Positions 10,938-19,729 of a stretch of 64,000 nucleotides of DNA are shown in pieces. The position numbers and the translations under genes are program-made. Position 1 is the stretch's first letter. Every line of letters begins with the position of its first letter. The stretch is from contig CAWCAC010000002.1 in NCBI GenBank assembly GCA_963793415.1, forward strand, positions 2,604,001 to 2,668,000, read 5' to 3'. This DNA comes from CAXMST01 sp963793415. GTDB lineage: Bacteria > Actinomycetota > Thermoleophilia > Solirubrobacterales > 70-9. Under the pieces are notes generated by a model. That model did not search any database, was not told the origin of the DNA, and worked only from the letters and a program-made list of their open reading frames with translations.

Positions 10938-11045
10938 TTGCTCAAACCTCCTGTAGTGGTGTACCGGCGTCGCCTGTGCAACGCGCGGCGCCAGTCTAGT
11001 GGACGCGCTCGGCGTTGCACCCGGGCCGGCAAGCCCGCTCTCATC

Positions 11046-11051
11046 TAGGCT
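11046..11051 (+). promoter_or_regulatory. -10 box TAGGCT for the solute-binding lipoprotein
   Basis: Ends 10 nt before the ATG at 11062, with no ribosome-binding site between. Confidence 0.4.
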
Positions 11052-11061
11052 GCCGCCGGCA

Positions 11062-12075
11062 ATGAGAACGTTCGTCGCGTCGCTGGCGACCGTCCTCGCA
11101 CTGAGCTTCTCCGTCGTCATGGCGGGATGCGGCGGGGACGGTGCTGAACCGGACGCGCCCACCGGCGGCGCGCAGCCTGCCGCTGGCCCCGATCGGCTCG
11201 ACCTCGTTCTCGACTTCCAGCCGAACGCCGTCCACAGCGGCATCTACGCGGCGCAGGAGTACGGGTTCTTTGCCGAGCGCGGCGTCGAGGTCGAGATCCA
11301 GGCGCCGGGCGCGTCGACCGACGCGCCGAAGCTGCTGCGCGCCGGCCGCGCCGACCTCGCGATCCTCGACATCCACGACCTCGCGATCGCCCGCGAGCAG
11401 GGCGTCGAACTGATCGGCGTCGCGGCGATCGTGCAGGAGCCGCTGGCCGCCGTGATCGCCGGAGACGGTGAACAGATCCGGGAGCCGGCCGACCTCGAGA
11501 GCACGAAGATCGGCGTTACGGGACTGCCATCCGATGACGCCGTACTCGAATCGGTGCTCGCCTCGGCCGGCCTCGGGATCGACGACGTCGACGTCGTCAC
11601 GATCGGCTTCGAGGCGGTCCCATCGCTGCTCTCCGGCCAGCTCGACGCCGCAACGGCGTTCTGGAACGCCGAGGGCGTGACCCTCGCCGAACGGCTGTCG
11701 ACGCGCGAGTTCCGCGTCGCCGACTTCGGCGCCCCGCCGTATCCGGAGCTCGTGCTCGTGACTACGCCCGAGACGCTGGAGCAGCGGCGCGAGGCGATCG
11801 AGAGCGCCGTCGCGGCGATCGACGCCGGCTACGCGAAGGTCGTAGCCGACCCCGCCCACGGGCTCGACGCGCTGCTCGGAGCCGTGCCCGAGCTCGACCG
11901 CGGACAACAGCAGGCGCAATTGGAGGCGGTGCTCCCGGCATTCGGTGAGGACCGCAGCCTCGACCGCGAGACGATCGGCCGGTGGTCGAGATGGGATGCG
12001 CGGCGCGGCATCGTCGAGGAGGCGCCTGACCCCGAGCAGGCCTTCGACTTCGAGGTCGCCGAACCAGCCGGGTGA
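11062..12075 (+). CDS. SsuA/THI5-like ABC-transporter substrate-binding lipoprotein
   Basis: A 337-residue exported lipoprotein with a lipobox (VMAGC, lipidated Cys23) after a short hydrophobic signal. The mature part (DLVLDFQPNAVHSGIYAAQEYGFF and LLRAGRADLAILDIHDL) is the NMT1/THI5-like fold of binding proteins for pyrimidine, thiamine-precursor or sulfonate transporters. No permease or ATPase gene is adjacent, so the rest of the transporter must be elsewhere. The exact ligand cannot be told from the sequence. The ATG at 11062 gives a proper signal peptide. Confidence 0.82.
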   Translation: MRTFVASLATVLALSFSVVMAGCGGDGAEPDAPTGGAQPAAGPDRLDLVLDFQPNAVHSGIYAAQEYGFFAERGVEVEIQAPGASTDAPKLLRAGRADLAILDIHDLAIAREQGVELIGVAAIVQEPLAAVIAGDGEQIREPADLESTKIGVTGLPSDDAVLESVLASAGLGIDDVDVVTIGFEAVPSLLSGQLDAATAFWNAEGVTLAERLSTREFRVADFGAPPYPELVLVTTPETLEQRREAIESAVAAIDAGYAKVVADPAHGLDALLGAVPELDRGQQQAQLEAVLPAFGEDRSLDRETIGRWSRWDARRGIVEEAPDPEQAFDFEVAEPAG

Positions 12076-12100
12076 GGGCGGACCGGAGGCCGGCCCGCGC

Positions 12101-12418
12101 TCAGCCCGACTCGGCCAGCAGCGCCGCGACGAGGTCGGGGAGCTCGCGCGCCATGCGGCTGCGCGGCACGACCTTGTCGAAGCCGGCCTCGAGCGCCCGG
12201 GCGCGGGTCTCGACGTCGACGTGGCTGTAGAAGCCGAGTGTCGGCGGCCCGGCGGCTGCGACCGCCTCGATCTCGACCGCGTCGAGGTCGGCGACGATCA
12301 GGTCGACGCCGGGGTCGGGCGCCGAGCCCGTGACGACCTCGTGACCGGCTGCCGCGAGAGGCTCGCTGACGCGGCTCGCCAGCATCAGGTCGGTGACCAT
12401 CGACTGGACGCGGGCCAC
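12101..12418 (-). CDS. Small receiver-like protein, function unknown
   Basis: A 105-residue alternating hydrophobic/charged protein that looks like a reduced response-regulator receiver fold: DLIVADLDAVE could be the strand with the acceptor Asp region and DKVVPRSRMARELPDLVAALL the final strand-helix. Several canonical receiver residues are unclear, so it may be a pseudo-receiver. It lies 9 nt after the 12428 gene and probably shares its transcript. Confidence 0.55.
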   Translation of the reverse strand: MARVQSMVTDLMLASRVSEPLAAAGHEVVTGSAPDPGVDLIVADLDAVEIEAVAAAGPPTLGFYSHVDVETRARALEAGFDKVVPRSRMARELPDLVAALLAESG

Positions 12419-12427
12419 AGGCCCTCG

Positions 12428-12790
12428 TTAGAGGCTGCGCCGGCTGCGGTACTCGCGCCGGACGCTTTCGGGCCGGCCCCACATCTGCACGACCTCCGCC
12501 CGGCCCTCGTGGATGTCGCGGACGATCAGCTCCCCCTCGATTCCCTGCCGGTCGAGCATGTCCAGCACCCAGGTGACGGTCTCGGCCGAGGCGCCGTGGC
12601 CGAAGCCCTTGGCGACGTTGAGACGCCAGTGCCAATCGGCCTGGCTGTAGGGCTGGGCGTTGATCTGGGTCATCGGGATCGAGGCATCGACGTAGCGCTC
12701 CTCGTCGAGCAGCCGGAAGTCGAGCTGCATGTCGGTCCAGTCGGCCGGCAGCGCGTCGGTGATCTCCTTGAAGCTGTCCGCGAGTCCCAT
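12428..12790 (-). CDS. Conserved small protein, function unknown
   Basis: A 120-residue soluble protein without a motif I recognise. It has an even residue composition, a Trp-rich middle (DWHWRLNVAKGFGHGA) and a WGRPESVRREYRSRR basic end. Coding is supported by normal composition and by a TAGACT box at 12800-12805 (minus strand) that ends 9 nt before its ATG. It follows mntH by 24 nt, so it could also be read from the metal operon. Confidence 0.6.
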   Translation of the reverse strand: MGLADSFKEITDALPADWTDMQLDFRLLDEERYVDASIPMTQINAQPYSQADWHWRLNVAKGFGHGASAETVTWVLDMLDRQGIEGELIVRDIHEGRAEVVQMWGRPESVRREYRSRRSL

Positions 12791-12814
12791 CGGTGCCCGA
12801 GTCTATCCGCGTCG

Positions 12815-14155
12815 TCAGCCAAAGAAGAGCTGCTGGAGCAGGAAGACGTTGAGCGAGATCACCAGGGCGGCGATCACCGAGGCGATCGCGGTCAGCCAGC
12901 CGGGATTGACGAGGGCGCCCATTACCTCGCGGCGCCGCGCAATCAGGATCAGCGGCACGAGCGCGAAGGGGATCCCGAACGAGAGGACGACCTGGCTGAT
13001 GATCAGGGCATCGGTGGGATCGAGGCCGACGGCGAGGATGATCAGGGCGGGCGTCAGCGTGATCGCGCGTCGCAGGAAGAGCGGGATCGAGCGATCGATG
13101 AAGCCCTGCATGACGACCTGCCCCGCCATCGTGCCGACCGACGTCGACGCGAGCCCCGAGGCGAGCAGGGCGACGCCGAAGACCGTTGCGGCGTTGCCGG
13201 AAACGAGCTGCTCGAGCCCTGTGTAGGCCTCCTCGATCGTGTCGATCCCGGTCAGCCCCGAGGTGTTGAACAGCCCAGCGGCAACGATCACCATCGACAT
13301 GTTCACGAGCCCGGCGAGCGTCATCGCGATGATCACGTCGATCCGCTCGAAGCGGAGGATTCGGCGCCGTTCGTCGTCGCTGCGCCCGACGATCCGGCGC
13401 TGCGTCAGCGCCGAATGCAGGTAGACGACATGCGGCATCACAGTCGCGCCGAGGATCCCCGTGGCGAGCAGGACGCTCTCGGTCCCCTCGAAGCCGGGGA
13501 TGAAGAGGCCTTCGGCGATGCCGCCGGGGTCCGGGTTGGCGTGGGTGACCTCGTAGCCGAAGGCGACCAGCACGACCCCGACGAGCCCGGCGATCACGGC
13601 TTCGAGACTGCGGACGCCGCGCTGCTGCAGGGCGAGGATCACGAAGGCGCCGGCGCCGGCAATCAGGCCGGCGGGGAAGAGCGGGATCCCGAACAGGAGG
13701 TAGAGGCCGAGCGCGGCGCCGACGACCTCGGCGACGTCGGTCGCCATCGCGACAACCTCGGCCTGGGCCCAGAGGCCGCGTGAGGCCCGGCGCGAGAAGC
13801 AGCGGCGGCAGAGCTCGGGCAGGTTCTGCCCGGTCGCGATCCCGAGCTTCGCCGACTGGGTCTGGATCAACATCGCGATCAGGTTCGCGGCGAGCACCAC
13901 CCAGAGCAGCGCGTAGCCGAACTGAGCGCCGCCGGCGATGTTGGTTGCGAAGTTGCCCGGGTCGATGTAGGCGACGGCTGCGACGAACGCCGGTCCGAGA
14001 AAGGGCCAGATCCGGAGGCCGCGGGAGCCTCCCTCGAGCGAGCGCCGGGCCGCCTCGGCGACCGCCGCTTCGCCCGGCAGTACGACCTCGACGTCGAGAC
14101 CTTCGTCGTCGTGCGTGTGCTTCGGCTCGGGCGGCGCTCCGGTCGCCCGGCTCAT
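12815..14155 (-). CDS. mntH: NRAMP-family divalent metal transporter
   Basis: A 446-residue proton-coupled Mn2+/Fe2+ importer with about eleven membrane helices. The metal site in helix 1 (DPGNFATN, Asp65 and Asn68) and the helix 6 MPHVVYLHS motif are both intact. A hydrophilic N-terminal tail of about 45 residues precedes helix 1. The start overlaps the end of the regulator gene by 4 nt (ATGA), so it is the last core member of the metal operon. Confidence 0.93.
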   Translation of the reverse strand: MSRATGAPPEPKHTHDDEGLDVEVVLPGEAAVAEAARRSLEGGSRGLRIWPFLGPAFVAAVAYIDPGNFATNIAGGAQFGYALLWVVLAANLIAMLIQTQSAKLGIATGQNLPELCRRCFSRRASRGLWAQAEVVAMATDVAEVVGAALGLYLLFGIPLFPAGLIAGAGAFVILALQQRGVRSLEAVIAGLVGVVLVAFGYEVTHANPDPGGIAEGLFIPGFEGTESVLLATGILGATVMPHVVYLHSALTQRRIVGRSDDERRRILRFERIDVIIAMTLAGLVNMSMVIVAAGLFNTSGLTGIDTIEEAYTGLEQLVSGNAATVFGVALLASGLASTSVGTMAGQVVMQGFIDRSIPLFLRRAITLTPALIILAVGLDPTDALIISQVVLSFGIPFALVPLILIARRREVMGALVNPGWLTAIASVIAALVISLNVFLLQQLFFG

Positions 14156-14889
14156 CGGCCGCCGACCGCAATCAGCATCCGGTCGGCGAGGCCCTCCCCG
14201 ATCGCATGCTCGCTGCCGGCGATCTCGACGGTGAGCGGACCGCCGAATGGCTGCCGACCCGTGACTCGCAGCTCGACGCCCGGCAGGATCGCGCGGTCGG
14301 CGAGATAGCGGAGCATCTCGGGGACGCCGTCGGAGACGCGGATGAAGGTGCCTTCCTGCCCGGGCTCGAGACCCGAGAGCGCGACCCCGTCGACGGCGCT
14401 CGCCACCGAGAGCTCGCGGTCGGGAATCGGATCGCCGTGGGGATCGCGGTCGGGGTGGCCGAGCGCTGCCGACATCCGCTCCTCGAGCTCCTCGCTGATG
14501 TAGTGCTCGAGTACCTCGGCTTCATCGTGGACCCGGTCCCAGGGCATGCCCAGAGCCTCCGCCAGATAGGCCTCGATCAGGCGGTGGTGGCGGATCACCT
14601 CGAGCGCCAGCCGCTCGCCCGCGGCGGTGAGCCGGGCGCCCCGGTACGGCTCGTACTCGAGCAGGCCGAGCTTCGCCATCCGTTTCAGCATCGCGGTGAC
14701 GGTGCCCGGGGCGACGCTGAGGCGCTCCGCGATCGCCGTCGTGCTCACGGCCTCGTCCGGCTGCTGGGAGGCGAGCCCGTAGATCGCCTTCGCGTAGTCC
14801 TCGACCGCCTCCTGGCCCTGCTGGCGGCGCTCGCGACCGTGTGAGCCGGCCGGCGCTGCGGTCTCCGATCCGACCCTGGCCTCAGACAC
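14152..14889 (-). CDS. mntR: DtxR/MntR-family metal-dependent repressor
   Basis: A 245-residue regulator: winged helix-turn-helix at about residues 50-85 (TAIAERLSVAPGTVTAMLKRM), a dimerisation/metal domain with His101/His102 and HDEAEVLEH (121-129), and a C-terminal FeoA/SH3-like domain. Such proteins bind DNA when loaded with Mn2+ or Fe2+ and repress uptake genes. It lies inside the operon it presumably controls, between the ZIP (8 nt overlap) and NRAMP genes. The palindrome at 17205-17226 is a candidate operator. Mn versus Fe specificity is not certain. Confidence 0.88.
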   Translation of the reverse strand: MSEARVGSETAAPAGSHGRERRQQGQEAVEDYAKAIYGLASQQPDEAVSTTAIAERLSVAPGTVTAMLKRMAKLGLLEYEPYRGARLTAAGERLALEVIRHHRLIEAYLAEALGMPWDRVHDEAEVLEHYISEELEERMSAALGHPDRDPHGDPIPDRELSVASAVDGVALSGLEPGQEGTFIRVSDGVPEMLRYLADRAILPGVELRVTGRQPFGGPLTVEIAGSEHAIGEGLADRMLIAVGGR

Positions 14890-16084
14890 TGATCAACAGC
14901 CCCGTCAGGTAGAGGACAGCCATGCCCGCGACGATCCCGCCGACGGTCGAGGGCGTCAGCGCCCTTCCCGCCTTGTCGCGGATCAGCGGGGCGATCTGGA
15001 CGATCACCTGGATGATCGCGCCGACCCCGACCCCGAGCAGCAGGGCGACGATCGAGTTGTTGAAGGCAGCAGCGCCGATCCAGGCGCCGACGATCGCCGG
15101 TCCTCCGGCGATTAGCCCGAGCATGATCAGCCGTGGCCAGCGCGGGCGCTCACCGGCCATCGGGGCGACGATCGCGAGGCCCTCGGTCGTGTTGTGGATG
15201 GCGAAGCCGACGACGAGGAACGCGCCCAGCGCCAGCGCCCCGGCGGAGTACGCGGAGCCGATCGCGAGGCCCTCGCCGAGGTTGTGGAGGCCGATCCCGA
15301 CCGCGATCAACAGCGCCAGATAGGCGCCGGACGCGCCGCGCTCGCGAGCCCGCTCGCGGCGGCTCTTCATGTAGGAGTCGATCGCGGCGAGGCCGAGATA
15401 GGCGAGTGCAGCGCCGATGAAGACGAGCTCGGAGCCGCCGAACGCCTGCGAGCCGCCGGCGGAGATCTCGACGGCCTCGAGCGCTGCGTCGACCGCGAGG
15501 AAGGCGAGAAGGCCGATCGTGAACGCCATCAGCACCCGCATCACCCCGGGGCCGACCCGGCGCAGGAAGGGCAGCCAGACCATCCCGATCGAGACCGGAA
15601 TCACGCCGACGTAGATGCCGAGCAGAGCCATCAGCGCGAAGAATGAGAGGTCGAGTTCGGGACTCTCCGCCGCCACGTCGATCGGCGCCGCGATCAGGCC
15701 CCCGGTCGAGGTCAGGATGCCGACGCCGTAGGCCTCCCCCTCGATCCACGGGTAGGGAACAGTCAGCGTCCGCGATTCGAGCCTGCCGATCTCGCCGCCC
15801 CCCGTGAACGGCAGGTAGGCCTCGTTGACGGTCAGCTGCGAGATCGTCACCGGGTCGGGGCCGTCATTTCGGACCGTTACCTGGATCTCGCCCGGGTGCA
15901 GTTCGGTCCGCTCGATCGCGACGTCCTCGACCGGGACGCCGTTGCGCTCGCCGATCCCGGGTCCGTCGAGGACGGCGAGGGCCGCGATCGCGATCGCGAG
16001 GAGCAGGACCGGGATCAGGCCGAGCAGCCAGGGCGGCCAGGCACCGTCCCGGCGGTCGGCGCTTGTCGCCTGCGCCTCGATCAG
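14882..16084 (-). CDS. ZIP-family metal transporter with N-terminal exported beta domain
   Basis: A metal transporter of about 400 residues carrying both ZIP signatures (GLHNLGEGLAIG and AIHNTTEGLA). Before the transporter there is an extra membrane anchor (PWLLGLIPVLLLAIAIAALAV) and a beta-rich domain (ELHPGEIQVTVRNDGPDPV). The nearest ATG/GTG-type start, at 15850, would cut that domain in half. The frame stays open and coding-like up to a CTG at 16084 that overlaps the multicopper oxidase stop, so I place the start there, preceded by GAGGT. The CTG start is an inference. Confidence 0.75.
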   Translation of the reverse strand: MIEAQATSADRRDGAWPPWLLGLIPVLLLAIAIAALAVLDGPGIGERNGVPVEDVAIERTELHPGEIQVTVRNDGPDPVTISQLTVNEAYLPFTGGGEIGRLESRTLTVPYPWIEGEAYGVGILTSTGGLIAAPIDVAAESPELDLSFFALMALLGIYVGVIPVSIGMVWLPFLRRVGPGVMRVLMAFTIGLLAFLAVDAALEAVEISAGGSQAFGGSELVFIGAALAYLGLAAIDSYMKSRRERARERGASGAYLALLIAVGIGLHNLGEGLAIGSAYSAGALALGAFLVVGFAIHNTTEGLAIVAPMAGERPRWPRLIMLGLIAGGPAIVGAWIGAAAFNNSIVALLLGVGVGAIIQVIVQIAPLIRDKAGRALTPSTVGGIVAGMAVLYLTGLLISV

Positions 16085-17199
16085 GAGACCTCGAAGAACC
16101 CGGCCCAGCCGAGCTCGGTGAACTCGGTCACGTGGGCGTGGAACATGAACAGGCCCGGCTTCGGGAAGCGCATCTCGAGCATCCCGCGCTGGCCCTGGCC
16201 CTGGATCACGGTGTCGGTCAGCTCCGAGGACTCCAGCGATGTGCCGGTCGGGTAGTAGTCGAAGAAGTTCCCGTGCACGTGGAAGCTGTTGATCAGGTCG
16301 TACTCGAGCACGTTGACGAGGTGGATGCGGAGCAGCTCGTCGCGCTTGACCTGGATCGGATGGCGCTGGTAGTGGAAGCCGACCGTGTTGACGCCGTAGA
16401 CCTCGTTGGCGGCGTCGAAGTTGGTGTCGAAGCCGTTCATCACCATCACCATCTCGTCGGCCGGCGGCCGCCCCGCCTTCGGATCGATGATGAAGGCGCC
16501 GTACAGGCCCTTGGCGATGTGCGCTGCGAGCGGGCTCACGTGGCAGTGATAGAGGTGGGTGCCGAAGGGCTCGGCATCGAACTCGTAGTCGAAGCTCTCG
16601 CCCGCCTCGAGCTGCCCTCCGCCGTGCCGCTCCCCGATCCCCGGCATGCCGTCCATGAACGATGAGTGGATGCCGTGGAAGTGCATCGTGTGCGGGTGGT
16701 CGGAGGCGTTCGTGAAGCGGATCCGAATCCGGTCGCCCTCGACGCAGCGGAGCGTTGGGCCGGGCACGCGGCCGTTGTACGTCCAGGCCGCGTACTTGAC
16801 TCCGGGCGCGACCTCGATCTCCTTGTCCTGGGCGACGACTGTGTACTCGCGTAGCGTCCGCCCGCCCGGCAGGCGGCGCGTCTGCCCCCAGTCGAAGTCG
16901 CGCAGGATCTCGGTCGGGTCGAAGCCGTTGGCGACGTGGTCGACGTCGGGTCCGTGCTCGAAACCGGCGTGCAGGGGCGCCCCGGCGACGCCGTGACCGG
17001 CATGGGCCTCGGCCGTGGCAGCGCCGTGGCTCATCCCTGTTCCGCTCGCCTCGGCCTCGCCCGAGAAGGCACTGTGGACGCCCTGGTGGGGGACGACCTC
17101 GTGCAGCAGCGGCAGCGAGGCGGTCGCAAGCGCGCCGCCCGCGAGCAGTCGCCTGCGGCTCACGCGCCCGTCGCCCGAGGATTCTTTTGACTCACCCAC
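16081..17199 (-). CDS. Two-domain multicopper oxidase, Tat-exported
   Basis: A 372-residue exported copper oxidase. The twin-arginine signal (SRRRLLAGGA, residues 14-23) is followed by a His/Ala-rich linker and two cupredoxin domains. Copper ligands are visible: HFH (173-175), HCH (218-220) and H227 in domain 1, HVH (307-309) and HAH (354-356) in domain 2. Size and layout resemble nitrite-reductase-like enzymes, but being first in an operon with metal importers and a metal regulator suggests oxidation of Mn2+ or Fe2+. It starts at GTG and overlaps the ZIP gene. Confidence 0.86.
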   Translation of the reverse strand: MGESKESSGDGRVSRRRLLAGGALATASLPLLHEVVPHQGVHSAFSGEAEASGTGMSHGAATAEAHAGHGVAGAPLHAGFEHGPDVDHVANGFDPTEILRDFDWGQTRRLPGGRTLREYTVVAQDKEIEVAPGVKYAAWTYNGRVPGPTLRCVEGDRIRIRFTNASDHPHTMHFHGIHSSFMDGMPGIGERHGGGQLEAGESFDYEFDAEPFGTHLYHCHVSPLAAHIAKGLYGAFIIDPKAGRPPADEMVMVMNGFDTNFDAANEVYGVNTVGFHYQRHPIQVKRDELLRIHLVNVLEYDLINSFHVHGNFFDYYPTGTSLESSELTDTVIQGQGQRGMLEMRFPKPGLFMFHAHVTEFTELGWAGFFEVS

Positions 17200-17204
17200 G
17201 CGCG

Positions 17205-17226
17205 AGATTTTGGCATATCTAAATCT
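17205..17226. promoter_or_regulatory. Palindrome in metal-operon promoter, candidate repressor operator
   Basis: Perfect 6-bp arms AGATTT and AAATCT are separated by 10 bp, centred 17 bp before the multicopper oxidase GTG and overlapping the AT-rich promoter. Size and symmetry suit a DtxR/MntR dimer site. It is also 55 bp from the divergent ygfZ start. Confidence 0.5.
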
Positions 17227-17266
17227 GGTTGCGAGGGCAGCGCTCGGACGCCCTTCGGCGCACCCC

Positions 17267-17272
17267 TAGAAT
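17267..17272 (+). promoter_or_regulatory. -10 box TAGAAT for ygfZ
   Basis: Ends 8 nt before the GTG at 17281; no ribosome-binding site is visible. Confidence 0.45.
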
Positions 17273-17280
17273 CGGTCGCG

Positions 17281-18228
17281 GTGAGCCACGGAGCCGACAT
17301 CGCGGGGATCGACGCCGAGTACCGGCTGCTCCGCGAGGAGGCGGGCCAGCTGCGCCGCGACGATCTCGCCGTGATCGAAGTGGCGGGCGCCGAAGGAGCC
17401 GAGTTCCTCCAGGGCCAGCTGACCAACGACATCGAGGCGCTCGAGCCCGCCGCCGGCTGCTACGCGGCGCTGCTCGACCGCAAGGGCAAGATCCGCTCGG
17501 ACATGGTCGTCCTGCGCGAGGCACTCGACCGGATCCTGATCGTGCTCCCCAAGGCCGCAGCGGACGCGGTCGGCCGGCATCTCGACATGTACAGGATCGG
17601 CCGCGAGGCCGAGGTCCGGGCGCGCGGCGACCTCGCGGTCAGCTCGCTCGCCGGACCGCGCACCCCGGAGGCGCTCGGAGGCGTGCCGCTCGGGCCCGAG
17701 CACGCGCACCGCACCCTGCGCCTCGCCGAGCGTGACGTCGTCGTTGCCGCGACGGCGGTCGGCGCCGACCTGATCGCCGACGCCGCCGACCTCGAGCTGA
17801 TCGAGGCCGAGCTCGCGGCCGCGGGCGTCGAGGTCGTCAGTCCGGAGGCCTTCGCGATCGTCCGGGTGGAGGCGGGCCGACCCGCGTACGGGACCGAGCT
17901 CCAGTCCGACACGATGCCGCAGGAAGCCGGCATCAACGAACGGGCCGTCTCCTTCGAGAAGGGCTGCTACGTCGGCCAGGAGACGGTCGCCCGCCTCCAC
18001 TACCGCGGCAAGCCGAACCGTCACCTGCGCCGGCTACAGGCGAGCGGACCGATCGCTGCCGGCGATCCGATCACCCTCGGCGACCGCGAGGTCGGCACCG
18101 TCGGAACGGCCGTGCTCTCCCCCGCCTCAGGCTGGCTCGGGCTCGCGATCGTCCGGCGCGAGGCGGAGCCCGGCTCCGAGGTGCTCGTCGCCGACGTGCC
18201 TGCCACCGTCGAGGAGATCGGCGCTTGA
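17281..18228 (+). CDS. ygfZ: YgfZ/CAF17 folate-binding Fe-S assembly protein
   Basis: A 315-residue relative of the glycine-cleavage T protein that helps build or repair [4Fe-4S] enzymes using a folate. The family signature KGCYVGQE is at 227-234, with GQLTNDIEAL near the start and NERAVSFEKG before the signature. Start is a GTG. The stop overlaps the acyltransferase start (TTGA). A role in maintaining the window's radical-SAM enzymes is possible but not shown. Confidence 0.9.
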   Translation: MSHGADIAGIDAEYRLLREEAGQLRRDDLAVIEVAGAEGAEFLQGQLTNDIEALEPAAGCYAALLDRKGKIRSDMVVLREALDRILIVLPKAAADAVGRHLDMYRIGREAEVRARGDLAVSSLAGPRTPEALGGVPLGPEHAHRTLRLAERDVVVAATAVGADLIADAADLELIEAELAAAGVEVVSPEAFAIVRVEAGRPAYGTELQSDTMPQEAGINERAVSFEKGCYVGQETVARLHYRGKPNRHLRRLQASGPIAAGDPITLGDREVGTVGTAVLSPASGWLGLAIVRREAEPGSEVLVADVPATVEEIGA

Positions 18229-19250
18229 GCCGCGAGCGCCGGCCGGTCGGACTCGGGGGAAAGCCGTTCGGAGCCGACTCGCTGCTGCTCGGCGGCCGCG
18301 GCGAGCAGGAGCGCCACGCGCCGGACCCCGAGCCGGGGCCGCCTCCTGCCTACGACCCCGACGGCGACCGGCTCGCCGAGCCGACGACGCCGAGCGGCGA
18401 CATCGCGACGAGGACGGAGCTCGACGTCGAGCGCCTGCGCGAGCTGCTGCCGGCCGAGGAGCTCGACCGCAACGTCGACGACTGGGGCCGCTCCGAGCGG
18501 GTGGTCGAGGCGATGGACCCGCTGCTCAACTTCTACTACCGCTACTGGTTCCGGGTCGAGGCCGAGGGGATCGAGAACGTGCCGACCGACGGTGGCGCGC
18601 TGCTCGTCTGCAACCACTCCGGCGCCTTGCCGCCGGACGCGCCGATGATCATGCAGGCGATCCGCAACGAGCATTCGGCGACGCGACCGCTCTACATGCT
18701 CGGCGAGCACTGGTTCAAGGGCTTTCCGGGCCTCGGCGCCTTCGCCAACAAGATGGGGCTCGTCCCCGCCCACCCCGCCAACGCGCAGCGGCTGCTCGCT
18801 GAGGAGGGCCGGCTCGCGCTCGTCTTCCCGGAGGGACAGAAGGGCAGCAGCAAGGTGCTCTGGCAGCGATACCGGCTGCGGCGCTTCGGCCGCGGTGGCT
18901 TCGTGCGCACGGCGCTGCGGGCAAACGTGCCGATCGTCCCGATCGCGCTCGTCGGCGGCGAGGAGGCGATGCCGATCTTCGCCCACATGCGAGGCGTGCA
19001 GCGGATGACCGGGCTCCTGTACGCGCCCTTCAACCACGCCTTTCCGCACTTCGGACCGCTCGCCGCGCTCATGTACTTGCCCGCCAAGTTCAAGATCCGC
19101 TTCCTCGAGCCGATCGACATCGCCTCGCTGCCGGAGGACACGATCGACGATGCCGCCGCCGTGCAGACCGTCTCCGAGAGCATCCGGGCGCGGATCCAGG
19201 TCGCGCTCGACGAGCTCCTGGCGGAGCGGCAATCGGTCTGGCTCGGCTGA
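18225..19250 (+). CDS. PlsC-like phospholipid acyltransferase
   Basis: A 341-residue acyltransferase of the lysophosphatidate type. NHSGALPPDAP is the actinobacterial form of the catalytic His-containing box, and VFPEGQKGS is the substrate-binding FPEG box. The first 90 residues are hydrophilic and Pro/Arg-rich and are not part of the catalytic fold, so a later start is possible; the TTG at 18225 is chosen for its 4-nt overlap with ygfZ. Acyl acceptor unknown. Confidence 0.78.
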   Translation: MSRERRPVGLGGKPFGADSLLLGGRGEQERHAPDPEPGPPPAYDPDGDRLAEPTTPSGDIATRTELDVERLRELLPAEELDRNVDDWGRSERVVEAMDPLLNFYYRYWFRVEAEGIENVPTDGGALLVCNHSGALPPDAPMIMQAIRNEHSATRPLYMLGEHWFKGFPGLGAFANKMGLVPAHPANAQRLLAEEGRLALVFPEGQKGSSKVLWQRYRLRRFGRGGFVRTALRANVPIVPIALVGGEEAMPIFAHMRGVQRMTGLLYAPFNHAFPHFGPLAALMYLPAKFKIRFLEPIDIASLPEDTIDDAAAVQTVSESIRARIQVALDELLAERQSVWLG

Positions 19251-19290
19251 CCTCGCCGCGCCAATCTCCCCGCCTCGCCGCCCGGTGGGA

Positions 19291-19296
19291 TAGATT
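19291..19296 (+). promoter_or_regulatory. -10 box TAGATT for the 19306 lipoprotein
   Basis: Ends 9 nt before the ATG at 19306, giving a leaderless or near-leaderless transcript. Confidence 0.45.
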
Positions 19297-19305
19297 GGAC
19301 CCCTG

Positions 19306-19728
19306 ATGAGGAGGAGACGGCGCACGGCCCTGCTTGTGACCGCCGCCGGGATCGGCATTGCCGTCGCCGGCTGCGGCGCCGAGGAGTTCCCGAACGACCC
19401 GCGCCCGCCGGCGCCGATCGAGCTCACCGCCAAGGTCAGCAACTCCCGCATCGTCGTCTCCCCGACCCGGTTCAACGACAAGCCGGTCGGCGCCGGGCTC
19501 GCCAACGTGACGATCGCCAACCTCACCGACGACCCGACCGAGCTCACCTTCAGCGGCCCCGACGAGGCGACCACCGATCCGATCGTCGGACAGGGCACCC
19601 TCGACTTCAAGCTCGAGCTCCTCGAGGGCAACTACCTCGTCAGCGCCGACGACGAAGCCGTCCGCCCGTACGAGTTCCAGGTCGGCCCTGAGCGGCCGTC
19701 CGCCCAGAACGACCTGCTGCTTCCTTAG
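19306..19728 (+). CDS. Small lipoprotein, function unknown
   Basis: A 140-residue lipoprotein: basic start (RRRRR), hydrophobic stretch and lipobox AVAGC at about residues 20-24. The mature part is predicted to be a single beta-sandwich (IVVSPTRFNDKPVGAGLANV, and later LELLEGNYLVSADDEAVRPYEF), like cupredoxin-type domains but without copper ligands. The stop codon is followed one base later by a 102-bp hairpin repeat. Confidence 0.7.
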   Translation: MRRRRRTALLVTAAGIGIAVAGCGAEEFPNDPRPPAPIELTAKVSNSRIVVSPTRFNDKPVGAGLANVTIANLTDDPTELTFSGPDEATTDPIVGQGTLDFKLELLEGNYLVSADDEAVRPYEFQVGPERPSAQNDLLLP

Positions 19729-19729
19729 C

